The notes beneath the pieces are model-generated. The model did no database searches. It was not told where the DNA came from and saw nothing but the letters and a program-made list of their open reading frames with translations. Shown here one piece after another: positions 18,215 through 26,691 of a stretch of 58,375 bases of DNA (positions are counted from its first letter, which is position 1; every line of letters starts with the position of its first letter). Origin of the DNA: Paraburkholderia guartelaensis (GTDB lineage: Bacteria > Pseudomonadota > Gammaproteobacteria > Burkholderiales > Burkholderiaceae); the NCBI RefSeq assembly GCF_004353905.1, contig NZ_SMOD01000046.1, forward strand, positions 1-58,375, given 5' to 3'. The position numbers were made by a program, and so were the translations under genes.

Positions 18215-20518
18215 ATGAACTCGATAGCCTTGAATATCGCACCTGTGCAGGAGGTCGAGGCGGGCCACGCCCTCTTCCCGGCGACCGCTTGCCAGGTACG
18301 CTACTGGCACGAGCAGAAGGCGTCGCCTAAGGCCTCCGCGCTCAACATCGCCTTCCGGCTGCAATTGTCGGGGCCGCTCACCACCGCGAGCATCGAACAG
18401 GTGCTCAGCGAACTGGTCGCGCGGCACGAGATCTTGCGCACCGGCTTCCTGATGACGGGTGCGGGGCTGCGCCAGCAGGTCTGGAGCCGCGCCCCCTTCC
18501 GGCTCGAGGTGGTGGATCTCGGCGGTCTGGACGAACAGGCGGCGCTGGCCGAGGCCCAGCGTGTGGGTCAAGAGCAGGCACGCACGCCTTTCGACCTGTC
18601 GTCGGCGTCCTTCTTCCGGGCCGTGTGGTTGCCAAGGTCGAGCACGCAAGGCGAGTTGCAGCTGACGTTCCATTCGCTCGTGATGGACGGCTGGTCCTTC
18701 GCGATCCTCGTGCGCGAACTCGTGGAAGGACTCGCGGCGTTGCACGCGGGCCATGAACCCGAGTACGCGGACGTCGACCTGCACCATGGCGATTACGCGC
18801 TATGGAAGGGTGAGTTCCTGGCCAGTGCGGCGATCGATCGCGCTCGTGTCCATTGGCGCCAGGAGCTTAAAGGGTTCAGCCGCTTCGACGTAAAGGGCGA
18901 CCGCCCCCGGCCACCGGAGCGGCGCTTCCAGGGCGTCATTCGCTCGATTCTGTTGCCGGGCGAGATGAGCGAGCGTCTGATCGCGGCCGCCAAGGCACAA
19001 GGCGTGACGCTCTTCAGCGTGGCGGCCGCGGGCCTCGCGATGTCGCTGCAAAAGACGACTGGGCAGCCCAAAGTCGCCATGGGCACGCAGATGTCGGTGC
19101 GCGATCAGCAGGAACTCGAAGGCGTAATCGGGCCGCTCATCAACACGGTGATCCTGCGCCTCGATGTGACCCAGGGCAGTACGCTTGCCGATGTCACCGC
19201 ACAGTGTGGCGCCAAGCTCAGCGACGCTATCGAGCATCTGCACGTGCCGTTCGAAGAGATGATGGAGATGGCAGGCGATGTATCGGATATGAACCGGCCG
19301 CCGCTATGCTCGGTCAACTTCGCGTTGCAGCAAAGCTTCGTCGGCATGGGCGACGAGGTCCGCCGCCAGGATTTCGCCGCGACGACTTCGCCCTCCTTCA
19401 ACGCGGGCGCGCTCTACGACCTCAACTTCTTCATGGTGCGGCGCCCGGAAGGCTGGCGCATCTCCTGTGAGGGCGATACGGACCTCTACGACATCGAGAC
19501 GATCGACCGCTATCTGGCCCAATGGCGCGAGGTGCTGGAAGCCGCCGAAGTCATACCGCAGCGAGCGCTCGCGCCCGCCGCCGGAAACGACACGGCGCAA
19601 GTCGCGGGCGGCGTCGGCGTCAGCGGTTTTATGAGCCGTGCGGAGCTGGAGGCGAAAGCGCACAACGTCGTGCGCTTCAACGAGGAGGGTTCGCAAACGC
19701 CCGTCATCGTGCTCAACAACATCGCGGTCTTGTATGAACTGGCCAAACAGGTCGGCGACGTGCGGCCCATCGTCGACGTTCCCATGGTGCCGAAGACGCC
19801 TCAGCCCAACTTCCCGTTGCGCGCTTTCGAGGATCTCGCCGCGGACGCCGTGCGACTCATCAGACTGATCCAGCCAAGCGGCCCTTATATTCTCATGGGC
19901 TACTGTGTGCTGGGCGCGATGGCGCTGGAGGCGGCTCACCAGTTGCGCCGCGAAGGCGAGACGGTGGAGCTCGTCGTCCTCACCGACTCCTGGTGCCCGG
20001 GGTATCGGGAATCGATGCCCTGGTACGATCGCCTGTTGCGCAAAGTTCAGGTGCGTATGGACGACATTCCGCGCGACTACCGCCTGGCGAAGCGTGGCGA
20101 GATGTCCATGATTGCGTTCCTCCAGCAGTTTCGGACCGTTCGCTGGCTTCGTCTCACCCAGCTCGCCGTGAAGTTCGGCCTCCTGAAGAACGACAGCGCG
20201 AACAACATGATCGACGACAACCTCTGGTATGGCCGCAATATCGGCTATCTGCGTGAGCAGCAGGTACGATATCGTCCGAAGACCTACGACGGCAATGTCC
20301 AGATCTTCCGCAGCGGTCAGGTGCTTAAGGGCCGCCTGTTTGCGCACGACATGGGCTGGGGTGAAGTGATCAGCGGCAAACTGGTCGTCACCGAGGTTCC
20401 TGGCATGCACAACCAGATGTTCCGCGCGGCCGGCGCGGCGGTCATGGGCAAGCAACTACTCGACCGCTTTGCCGAAACCGCGCACGACGAACAGGAAAAC
20501 GCCCTTGAAGGGCCATGA
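18215..20518 (+). CDS. NRPS termination protein: condensation domain plus cysteine-type thioesterase
   Basis: 767 residues, starting three bases after the synthetase stop with GGAG upstream, so co-translated with it. Residues 15-440 are a condensation domain. The core motif reads FHSLVMDGW (H153, D157): the catalytic second His is kept, the first His is Phe. Residues 490-755 are an alpha/beta-hydrolase thioesterase whose nucleophile elbow is GYCVLG with C564 where Ser is usual; D591 (VLTDSW) and H732 (PGMHNQ) complete a plausible triad. There is no adenylation or carrier domain. The protein therefore probably takes the glycyl intermediate from the upstream PCP, joins it to an unidentified nucleophile, and releases or cyclises it. 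Cys-type thioesterases are known from obafluorin and sulfazecin synthetases, which form strained rings. Confidence 0.9.
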   Translation: MNSIALNIAPVQEVEAGHALFPATACQVRYWHEQKASPKASALNIAFRLQLSGPLTTASIEQVLSELVARHEILRTGFLMTGAGLRQQVWSRAPFRLEVVDLGGLDEQAALAEAQRVGQEQARTPFDLSSASFFRAVWLPRSSTQGELQLTFHSLVMDGWSFAILVRELVEGLAALHAGHEPEYADVDLHHGDYALWKGEFLASAAIDRARVHWRQELKGFSRFDVKGDRPRPPERRFQGVIRSILLPGEMSERLIAAAKAQGVTLFSVAAAGLAMSLQKTTGQPKVAMGTQMSVRDQQELEGVIGPLINTVILRLDVTQGSTLADVTAQCGAKLSDAIEHLHVPFEEMMEMAGDVSDMNRPPLCSVNFALQQSFVGMGDEVRRQDFAATTSPSFNAGALYDLNFFMVRRPEGWRISCEGDTDLYDIETIDRYLAQWREVLEAAEVIPQRALAPAAGNDTAQVAGGVGVSGFMSRAELEAKAHNVVRFNEEGSQTPVIVLNNIAVLYELAKQVGDVRPIVDVPMVPKTPQPNFPLRAFEDLAADAVRLIRLIQPSGPYILMGYCVLGAMALEAAHQLRREGETVELVVLTDSWCPGYRESMPWYDRLLRKVQVRMDDIPRDYRLAKRGEMSMIAFLQQFRTVRWLRLTQLAVKFGLLKNDSANNMIDDNLWYGRNIGYLREQQVRYRPKTYDGNVQIFRSGQVLKGRLFAHDMGWGEVISGKLVVTEVPGMHNQMFRAAGAAVMGKQLLDRFAETAHDEQENALEGP

Positions 20519-20549
20519 TCTCGGTGCGCCACGATAGGGTAAATGGCCT

Positions 20550-21695
20550 ATGTCCCGTTCGCGTAGGGTGTTGCTGGTCGCGCTTTTCGGCGCACTGTCC
20601 GTCACCGGCCTTTTTGTCAGACTAGCCGTTCCCGGTCTGTTTCGCCGTGTGCCGGTCGCCGTCGCCAATGCGTCGGAGCCGCCCTCGGGAAGGGTGCGCC
20701 TCGCAGTGCTTGGCGACTCCAATAGCCAGTCCTACCACGACACACTGATGTTGGGAGATCCGCGCGCGCGAGGAGGCAAGTGGCGCGCGACCACCTGGCA
20801 GTGGACCGAGGTGCTCGCCCAGTTGCGGGGAGACCAGATCGACCAGGGCAAATGGGGCGCGTGGGGAACCGGGAAGTATCGGGCCATCGCCAGCGAAGCT
20901 TTGGGTGCGCTCGCCCGCACGCCCCCCAAACAGGACTACCGCTATAACTTCGCGGTTAGCGGTGCGACCTGCAGCCAGTTGATGGGGCAATCGCAGCGCC
21001 AGGCGATCCGTCTCGTCGATTTGATGGACACAGAACCACAAGCATGGCGAGGCGGCATCGTGTTCATCCGGATCGGTGACAACGATCTCAGCAGCCACGA
21101 GCTATTTGATGAGATGTCACGCGATCCATCTGCATCGCACCCCGCGGCCGTGATCGACGCTTGCATCAAGTCAATTGGCGAAGCCGTCGCGCTGATCCGC
21201 AAATATCACCCGGATACCTATGTCGTTCTCTCGACTGCGGCCAGCGGCGCGGATTGGCCGGGCGAGTTCGAAAGCTGGCAATCCGCAAGAGAGATAGCCA
21301 ATATCGACGCCGGTATAGATCGCTTCAACAATGGCTTGCGCGCGCTCGCCGCAGCAGATCGCCATGTCTATGTTCTCGAAGATGAAGCGTGGTTCAGAAG
21401 CATGTGGGGCCAGCGCGACGATCAAGGGCGTCCAAATTACAAGACGGTTCATCTCTCGCCTGGCTGGTCCATCACCAATACGTCCGGCGACGATCCGCAC
21501 AATGTCTTCCTTTCAGACAGCCATGCCGGCGTAGTCTGGAACACGCTCTGGACCCAGTTCTTTGTCACTTCACTGAACGCCGCTTTCGGGCTGCACATCA
21601 AACCGATCACGGACGCCGAGGTCGTCGATTTTCTCAGGCCAAGCTTCAGAGCCGCCGACACAACTTCGGTGACCAGGCAGGAAGCTGTCAACTAG
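20550..21695 (+). CDS. Membrane-anchored SGNH/GDSL-type hydrolase
   Basis: 381 residues with one N-terminal hydrophobic anchor (about 7-29) and an SGNH fold behind it: block I LAVLGDSNS (S57), an SGATC turn near 138, block III IRIGDND (N178) and a C-terminal SDSHAG (D323, H325) that could supply the remaining catalytic pair. The catalytic part should lie on the periplasmic side. SGNH proteins deacylate or transfer acyl groups on glycans, lipids and peptides. It starts 31 bases after the synthetase pair with only a weak ribosome site, and probably belongs to the same transcript. The substrate could be the peptide product or a cell-surface glycan. Confidence 0.75.
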   Translation: MSRSRRVLLVALFGALSVTGLFVRLAVPGLFRRVPVAVANASEPPSGRVRLAVLGDSNSQSYHDTLMLGDPRARGGKWRATTWQWTEVLAQLRGDQIDQGKWGAWGTGKYRAIASEALGALARTPPKQDYRYNFAVSGATCSQLMGQSQRQAIRLVDLMDTEPQAWRGGIVFIRIGDNDLSSHELFDEMSRDPSASHPAAVIDACIKSIGEAVALIRKYHPDTYVVLSTAASGADWPGEFESWQSAREIANIDAGIDRFNNGLRALAAADRHVYVLEDEAWFRSMWGQRDDQGRPNYKTVHLSPGWSITNTSGDDPHNVFLSDSHAGVVWNTLWTQFFVTSLNAAFGLHIKPITDAEVVDFLRPSFRAADTTSVTRQEAVN

Positions 21696-21810
21696 ACCGC
21701 ACATCCCGGGTAAACGCCAAAACCGGCTTGGATGTTCGTCAACGCACATCTGGCCCACGGGCGCGATAGTAGCCTGCAAGCAATATCCCTCTAACCTGCA
21801 AAGGTGTGCC

Positions 21811-22797
21811 ATGTCTGTGACTAGCAATGGTGCGGCGTTGGCCGATGCATCCCCCCAGCTCACCTCAGACGGAAAATTCCTGCACGCTTGCAATCAGGAA
21901 TTCAAAAACAACTTCAATCTGCATCCGTTCAAATTCAATCATCTGTTGCATGAGAGCGGCTTGTTCGAGATCCCAAGGATCGAGGAGGTCGCCCTGCGGA
22001 TGCTTGAAAAGAATGGCAACGTCCGCGCGATCAACTTCAAGAATAGTTCGCTGGAAGCCAGGTTCAGCGCCATGCCGCATAGCACGCGGCTGAAAGAGGC
22101 GTTTGCGAGCGTTCACGAAAACGACTCATGGATCAAGCTGACTCAGGCACACCTTTACGACGCGGACTACGCCCATGTCCTTGAGTCGATTACGGCCGAG
22201 CTCGAGGAGTTGTCCGGTTACCCGCTGCGCAGCGACATCACCCTGGTGACGATGACGTTGCTGGTCTCGTCGCCGAATATCTCGACGCCCTTCCACATCG
22301 ATCACGAAACCAACTTCCTCTTCCAGTTGCAGGGCTCGAAAGACGTATGCCTCTTCCCGGCTACCGATCGCGAGCTGGTGCCTGACCAGGAAGTGGAGCG
22401 CTACTACGCGGGCAACTTCGAGGCCGCGCGTTATCGTCGTCAACTGCAGAGTCGCGGCACGATCTTCCGGCTCAACCCGGGTGAAGTGGTGCATCACCCC
22501 TCATTGGCGCCGCATTGGGTCAAGAACGACGACAACATTTCGGTGAGTATCAGCATCAACTACTGCATGAGGTCGCTCGAGCAGCGCGCGCGGGTTTATC
22601 AGGCTAACTACGTTCTGCGCATGATGGGGCTGAAGCCGTTGCCACCCGGTGTTTCGCCATTGCGTGACAGCTTGAAAAGAAAAGTCATCTCGACGCTCGA
22701 ACATCGCCACCCCAAAACATTTGCGGAAGTCGTTCACTCGCCGGTGACCCGATTGAAGTCCCCGCTGAATGCAGTTCGGCGTCTGGTCAAACGCTGA
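21811..22797 (+). CDS. JmjC/cupin-like putative Fe(II)/2-oxoglutarate oxygenase (first of two)
   Basis: A 328-residue protein with the double-stranded beta-helix signature of JmjC-like hydroxylases: STPFHIDHETNF gives the HxD pair (H162, D164), followed by FQLQGSKDV and, about 70 residues later, the distal His in LAPHWVKN (H235). The three residues could bind Fe(II). The N-terminal 130 residues are helical and rich in Phe/Asn. Such proteins are often labelled cupin-like or transcription factor jumonji and are frequent near glycan and peptide clusters; known relatives hydroxylate small molecules or protein side chains. AAAGGTG precedes the ATG. The protein is a paralogue of the product of 26692-27606, and it may tailor the peptide product. 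The function is inferred, not shown. Confidence 0.75.
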   Translation: MSVTSNGAALADASPQLTSDGKFLHACNQEFKNNFNLHPFKFNHLLHESGLFEIPRIEEVALRMLEKNGNVRAINFKNSSLEARFSAMPHSTRLKEAFASVHENDSWIKLTQAHLYDADYAHVLESITAELEELSGYPLRSDITLVTMTLLVSSPNISTPFHIDHETNFLFQLQGSKDVCLFPATDRELVPDQEVERYYAGNFEAARYRRQLQSRGTIFRLNPGEVVHHPSLAPHWVKNDDNISVSISINYCMRSLEQRARVYQANYVLRMMGLKPLPPGVSPLRDSLKRKVISTLEHRHPKTFAEVVHSPVTRLKSPLNAVRRLVKR

Positions 22798-22856
22798 ACG
22801 CCTGCGATGAAATCGTTACGCCAGTCGGACAACCGCGGCATCTGCGCGAGGTAATC

Positions 22857-23939
22857 ATGGACTATATCGGCCGCCCTCACTTTCTGGCTCCGGAGCCTCT
22901 CCTGAGGGAAGCGTCAACCTCGCCGGCAGGCGCGCGCGAGACGACTGCGCGGTCCAATCCTGCGCTTGCGGAGGCTCCCTCGGTTAGCGAGCCCTGCCTG
23001 TTGTCGCTCGTCGTGCCGTTCTATAACGAGGAGGAGATGATCGGCGCGTTTTTCAGCACGGTCATTCCTGTACTCGAATCGATCGACGGAACCGAGTTTG
23101 AAATCGTCTGCGTGAATGACGGCAGCCGCGATGACACGCTGGGCATGCTGATCGGCATGTCGAAGGAAGACAGCCGCATCCGTGTCATCGACCTGACGCG
23201 CAACTTCGGCAAGGAGGCCGCGCTTTCGGCAGGGCTCGACGAAGCGCGCGGCGCCATTGTGATTCCTTTCGACGCGGATTTGCAGGACCCGCCGAAAATC
23301 ATTCCGCTATTGGTCGAGAAATGGCGCGAAGGCCACGACGTCGTCGTTGCCAAACGTGTGAGCCGGCTGACGGATTCCTTCCTCAAGCGCCAGACCGCGG
23401 CAATCTTTTATCGCATACACAACGCGATGTGCGACACGAAGATCCCGGAGAACGTGGGTGACTTCCGTTTGATCACGAGGGAGGTCGTGGACGCCCTTAA
23501 ACAGCTCCCCGAGACGCGGCGCTTCATGAAGGGCCTGTTTGCCTGGGTCGGCTACCGGACCGCAGTCGTCGAGTATGTGCGCGAGCCTCGCCTCGCCGGC
23601 AGATCGAAGTTTTCAGGCTGGAAACTGTGGAACTTCGCGCTGGAGGGCTTCACGAGTTTCAGCACGCTGCCGCTTCGCGTATGGACTTACGTCGGCAGCT
23701 TCGTGGCATGCATCGCGATTATGTATGCATCGTTTCTCATTGTGCGAACCTTGATTCAGGGGGTCGCCGTACCTGGCTACGCGTCATTGATCTCGGCCGT
23801 GCTCCTGCTCGGCGGCGTTCAGTTGATCGGTATAGGCGTACTTGGCGAATACATCGGCCGCATCTACTACGAGTCGAAGAATCGGCCGGTTTACCTGATC
23901 CGCCGCCGCTACCAATCTGCAGGCAGCCACGATGCCTGA
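22857..23939 (+). CDS. gtrB: GtrB-type polyprenyl-phosphate glycosyltransferase
   Basis: 360 residues. An N-terminal tail of about 45 residues is followed by a family 2 catalytic domain (LSLVVPFYNEEEM at 49-61, VNDGSRDDT at 87-94, FDADLQDPP at 138-146) and the SKFSGWKLW segment. Two membrane helices lie at the C-terminus (about 285-350). This is the architecture of GtrB/dolichol-phosphate-mannose-synthase-like enzymes that move a sugar from a nucleotide donor to undecaprenyl phosphate in the cytoplasmic leaflet. GAGG six bases before the ATG sets the start. The stop overlaps the start of the gtrA-type gene by eight bases, so the two are translationally coupled. It supplies the donor for a periplasmic glycosyltransferase, probably the protein at 24815-26602. 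Confidence 0.9.
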   Translation: MDYIGRPHFLAPEPLLREASTSPAGARETTARSNPALAEAPSVSEPCLLSLVVPFYNEEEMIGAFFSTVIPVLESIDGTEFEIVCVNDGSRDDTLGMLIGMSKEDSRIRVIDLTRNFGKEAALSAGLDEARGAIVIPFDADLQDPPKIIPLLVEKWREGHDVVVAKRVSRLTDSFLKRQTAAIFYRIHNAMCDTKIPENVGDFRLITREVVDALKQLPETRRFMKGLFAWVGYRTAVVEYVREPRLAGRSKFSGWKLWNFALEGFTSFSTLPLRVWTYVGSFVACIAIMYASFLIVRTLIQGVAVPGYASLISAVLLLGGVQLIGIGVLGEYIGRIYYESKNRPVYLIRRRYQSAGSHDA

Positions 23940-24390
23940 TCTGCGCGCGGTACGAAGGTTTGTGGTCTATGCGGGAGTCGGTGCGATCGGCACCGTCGCG
24001 CAGTATGCGATTCTCATTGCGATGGTCCACTCCGGCCTGGCCTCCCCGGCCGTCAGTTCCATGGCCGGGGCGACCGTCGGCGCGATCGTCAACTACAGCC
24101 TCAACCGCCAGATCACGTTCCGAAGCAAGAGCAATCCCCTGTCGACCGCACCGAAGTTCGCCATCATCGCCTTGCTCGGCGTATTGATGAACGGCGTGTG
24201 CATGAAGTTCTTCGTCACCAGTCTTGGTTTGAACTATCTCATTGCGCAGCTGGTCACGACTGCCCTCGTTCTCGGCTTGACCTATCTGCTCAACTCGGCG
24301 TGGACGTTCAACGAAAAGGGGCGCTTTTCCGGAGCGGCCTCCAATGCGTCGAATCAGGTCCCGACGGCAGGCGACGCACCGCCGTCCTGA
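23932..24390 (+). CDS. gtrA: GtrA-family polyprenyl-linked sugar flippase
   Basis: A 152-residue protein with four hydrophobic helices. It begins with RRFVVYAGVGAIGTVAQY and contains the family motif GAIVNYSLNRQITF, as in GtrA proteins that flip undecaprenyl-phosphate-linked glucose or other sugars to the periplasmic leaflet. The last 25 residues are polar and variable. Start overlaps the end of the gtrB-type gene. With that gene it forms the usual two-gene donor cassette. A third, substrate-specific glycosyltransferase normally follows, and here the next gene fits that role although 424 bases intervene. Confidence 0.9.
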   Translation: MPDLRAVRRFVVYAGVGAIGTVAQYAILIAMVHSGLASPAVSSMAGATVGAIVNYSLNRQITFRSKSNPLSTAPKFAIIALLGVLMNGVCMKFFVTSLGLNYLIAQLVTTALVLGLTYLLNSAWTFNEKGRFSGAASNASNQVPTAGDAPPS

Positions 24391-24814
24391 ACACCACTCC
24401 CCTTTCGGCGAACCTGGGAGTCTTGTCTGCGCGCACGCATACGCCGATGAATCCGCCTCGCTCGATCGAAAGCCGCGTTGCCCAACGCACAGAGAGGTTC
24501 GATTCCACCGGCTAAATTCATCGCGTGACTTGCCTACACGAACGTAAGCGAGACGCCCTGCTGTCATGTGACGGCCGGGGCGACATCGAGCGATGAACGA
24601 GGCGTGCAGAAACACGCCATCGGTTCCGAGGATTCGCCACATTGTGCTGGATCGTTCCAGACCGTAGCGGCGTTTGCGTTCGACAAGACGGATATCGGCC
24701 CGTGCTCACACCTCGATTGATATTGGGCGTTAATAGCTCATTTTGCTGATTGGACCACTGGGCGGCTAACTCCCTTATCTATTGATCTTCTAGCTGCAGG
24801 CGTGGAGGTGCTAC
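24391..24814. other. Gene-free stretch between gtrA and the GT-C gene
   Basis: 424 bases with no convincing coding frame. The composition drops to AT-rich at about 24710-24790 (TTGATATTGGGCGTTAATAG and following), so a promoter for the downstream gene is likely, but no well-spaced -35/-10 pair could be fixed. No hairpin with a T-run was found, so read-through from the upstream genes is possible. Confidence 0.4.
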
Positions 24815-26602
24815 ATGACAATAAAGTGGTCACGGGGGAATGTGCATTTGATCCTGTCCTGGATCGTCGTCGGCATACTCGGTATCGTCGAAGGCCTCTA
24901 CGGTCGGACACAATATTATGGCGACTGGATCTCCTATCTCAATGTCAGCTGGGCCGTCACGCACCTCGACTGGCGCGAAATATTCAACCCGTTCTGGAAT
25001 CCCGGCTATCCCGCATTGGTTGCCGGCGCCCGGGCGTTGGCCGCCCCCACGCCGGACGGCGAGTGGTATGCCATAACGGCAATCAACTGGGTAATCTATC
25101 TCGTTGCTTATGCCGCCTGGCGCGGACTGATCCGCAGTGCGCTCGCGCTGTATTGGCCTGGCTCGCTTGCGCTGAGCAAGCACCCGTTCACCATCTGGAT
25201 TGGGGTTTGCGTTTTTCTTGGCGCCTGCCTCGCGCTTGATTCCGTTTCAGCCGCGTGCCCGGACTTGCTTGTGACCACCGGCTTCCTCCTGGCTTCCGGC
25301 CTGCTTCTCTCCCTGATTCGTCGCAAAGACCTGCTGACCGCGACTTTGCTTGGTCTGGTTCTGGGTCTCGGCGTTTGGGTAAAGGGGGTATTCACTCCAT
25401 TTGCCTGCCTGTTCGTGTTGACGCTTTTCATCTATTGCTGCACGAGGGGCGGCCTGTGGAAATCGCTCGGTGCGGTAGCGGGAACCTTCGGCGTTCTCTT
25501 TGCCGTCTACATCGCCGGGATTTCCTGGTCCTATGGGGAATTTACGCTTGGCGCCTCCGGTGCCTTGAATGTCCCCTGGCACGTAAACGAACTTCCTCAC
25601 CTGACCAATTGGCAAGGCGGACCGGCACAGTTCGGCCGGCCAATCCATCCGACCAGTCAACTGGTAGCGGGCTTGCCGGTGTTCGGCTTTGGTACGCCTT
25701 TCCATACGACGTACCCACCCTATAACGACGTCGCATATTGGTACAAAGGCTTTAAGACGTTCTTCAGCTTGAAGATGCAATTGATAGCAATGGGCCGGTC
25801 GCTGTGGAGCTTGCAGCAGATACTCAAGCAACATCCAACGGTGCTTTCGCTCGCCGCGGCGCTCTTGTTTATCGTTGCCAGACGGTCATGGCGAGCATCG
25901 CTCCTCAAGACAATAATCCGCGTTTGGCCATTGCTGCTGCCAACCGTCGGAGGCTTCGCCACCTATTTTATTGTTCACGTTGAAGATCGTTATCTCAGTG
26001 CGTTCGTTATGGTTATTGCGCTTCTGACATGGGCGCCATTGCTTGACGCAACCCTGCAGTCGCGCCGCCTGCTCGCCACAGCGCTCGTCATCATCTATGG
26101 CGCAGGCGCGCTCGGTGAGCTTGCCATGACCGACGGGCCTTCGTTCGTGGCGGCGGTCAATCGATCGGACTTTCACGACGACCCGAAATGGCGGATTGCT
26201 GACGCGCTCACTGCCTCAGGGTTGCAGCCGGGGGATCCGGTCGCCGTGATCCGGGATAGCTATCCCACTGTCAGAGTCAGCTGGGCCTATGTCTCACGCT
26301 TGCGCATCGTCGCCGAGTTCGGCGGTCTCCCGTACCGTATCGAGCCGCAGGACCGTAACCGCCTCGATCGCAAAGACGAAGTCCTCTGGCCGAATTTTAG
26401 TGAAACATTCTGGACGAAGCTTACGGCGCAACAGCGTGAAGAGATCATGCAAGCGTTCCATCAAACCGGAGCGCGAGCGGTCGTGTCCCTCGCAATGCCG
26501 GATATTGAGCCCGGTCCTGGCTGGGTGGCCCTGAAGGGAACGCCCGCGTGGCTTTACAAGTTCGACGATGTGGCCAATAAACCCACGGTCGCAAGTAATT
26601 AG
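24815..26602 (+). CDS. Polytopic GT-C-type glycosyltransferase, possible third component of the Gtr system
   Basis: 595 residues with about ten to twelve membrane helices and a C-terminal soluble domain of roughly 120 residues (from about 475). The first periplasmic loop contains YYGDWISYLN (residues 34-43), an acidic site in the place where GT-C enzymes carry their catalytic Asp, and FNPFWNPGYPALVAGA follows. The layout is that of membrane glycosyltransferases that take polyprenyl-phosphate-linked sugars (ArnT/PMT/GtrC-like). GGAGGTG lies seven bases before the ATG. Together with the gtrB/gtrA pair it would attach a sugar to a periplasmic acceptor: O-antigen, exopolysaccharide, or conceivably the peptide product. 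The acceptor is not deducible from the sequence. Confidence 0.75.
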   Translation: MTIKWSRGNVHLILSWIVVGILGIVEGLYGRTQYYGDWISYLNVSWAVTHLDWREIFNPFWNPGYPALVAGARALAAPTPDGEWYAITAINWVIYLVAYAAWRGLIRSALALYWPGSLALSKHPFTIWIGVCVFLGACLALDSVSAACPDLLVTTGFLLASGLLLSLIRRKDLLTATLLGLVLGLGVWVKGVFTPFACLFVLTLFIYCCTRGGLWKSLGAVAGTFGVLFAVYIAGISWSYGEFTLGASGALNVPWHVNELPHLTNWQGGPAQFGRPIHPTSQLVAGLPVFGFGTPFHTTYPPYNDVAYWYKGFKTFFSLKMQLIAMGRSLWSLQQILKQHPTVLSLAAALLFIVARRSWRASLLKTIIRVWPLLLPTVGGFATYFIVHVEDRYLSAFVMVIALLTWAPLLDATLQSRRLLATALVIIYGAGALGELAMTDGPSFVAAVNRSDFHDDPKWRIADALTASGLQPGDPVAVIRDSYPTVRVSWAYVSRLRIVAEFGGLPYRIEPQDRNRLDRKDEVLWPNFSETFWTKLTAQQREEIMQAFHQTGARAVVSLAMPDIEPGPGWVALKGTPAWLYKFDDVANKPTVASN

Positions 26603-26691
26603 TTATCCGTCGTTTTCACGTCCCACGCAATTGGGTTCCCAGGTGCCAAAGGGTATTGCTTATCCCTCATTAGACTAAGAGGAGCGATCAC

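Noticed and set aside
24518..24709. Small frames in the gap between gtrA and the GT-C gene
   Set aside because: Arg/Ser-rich translations without start signals or family features; the stretch is better read as non-coding.
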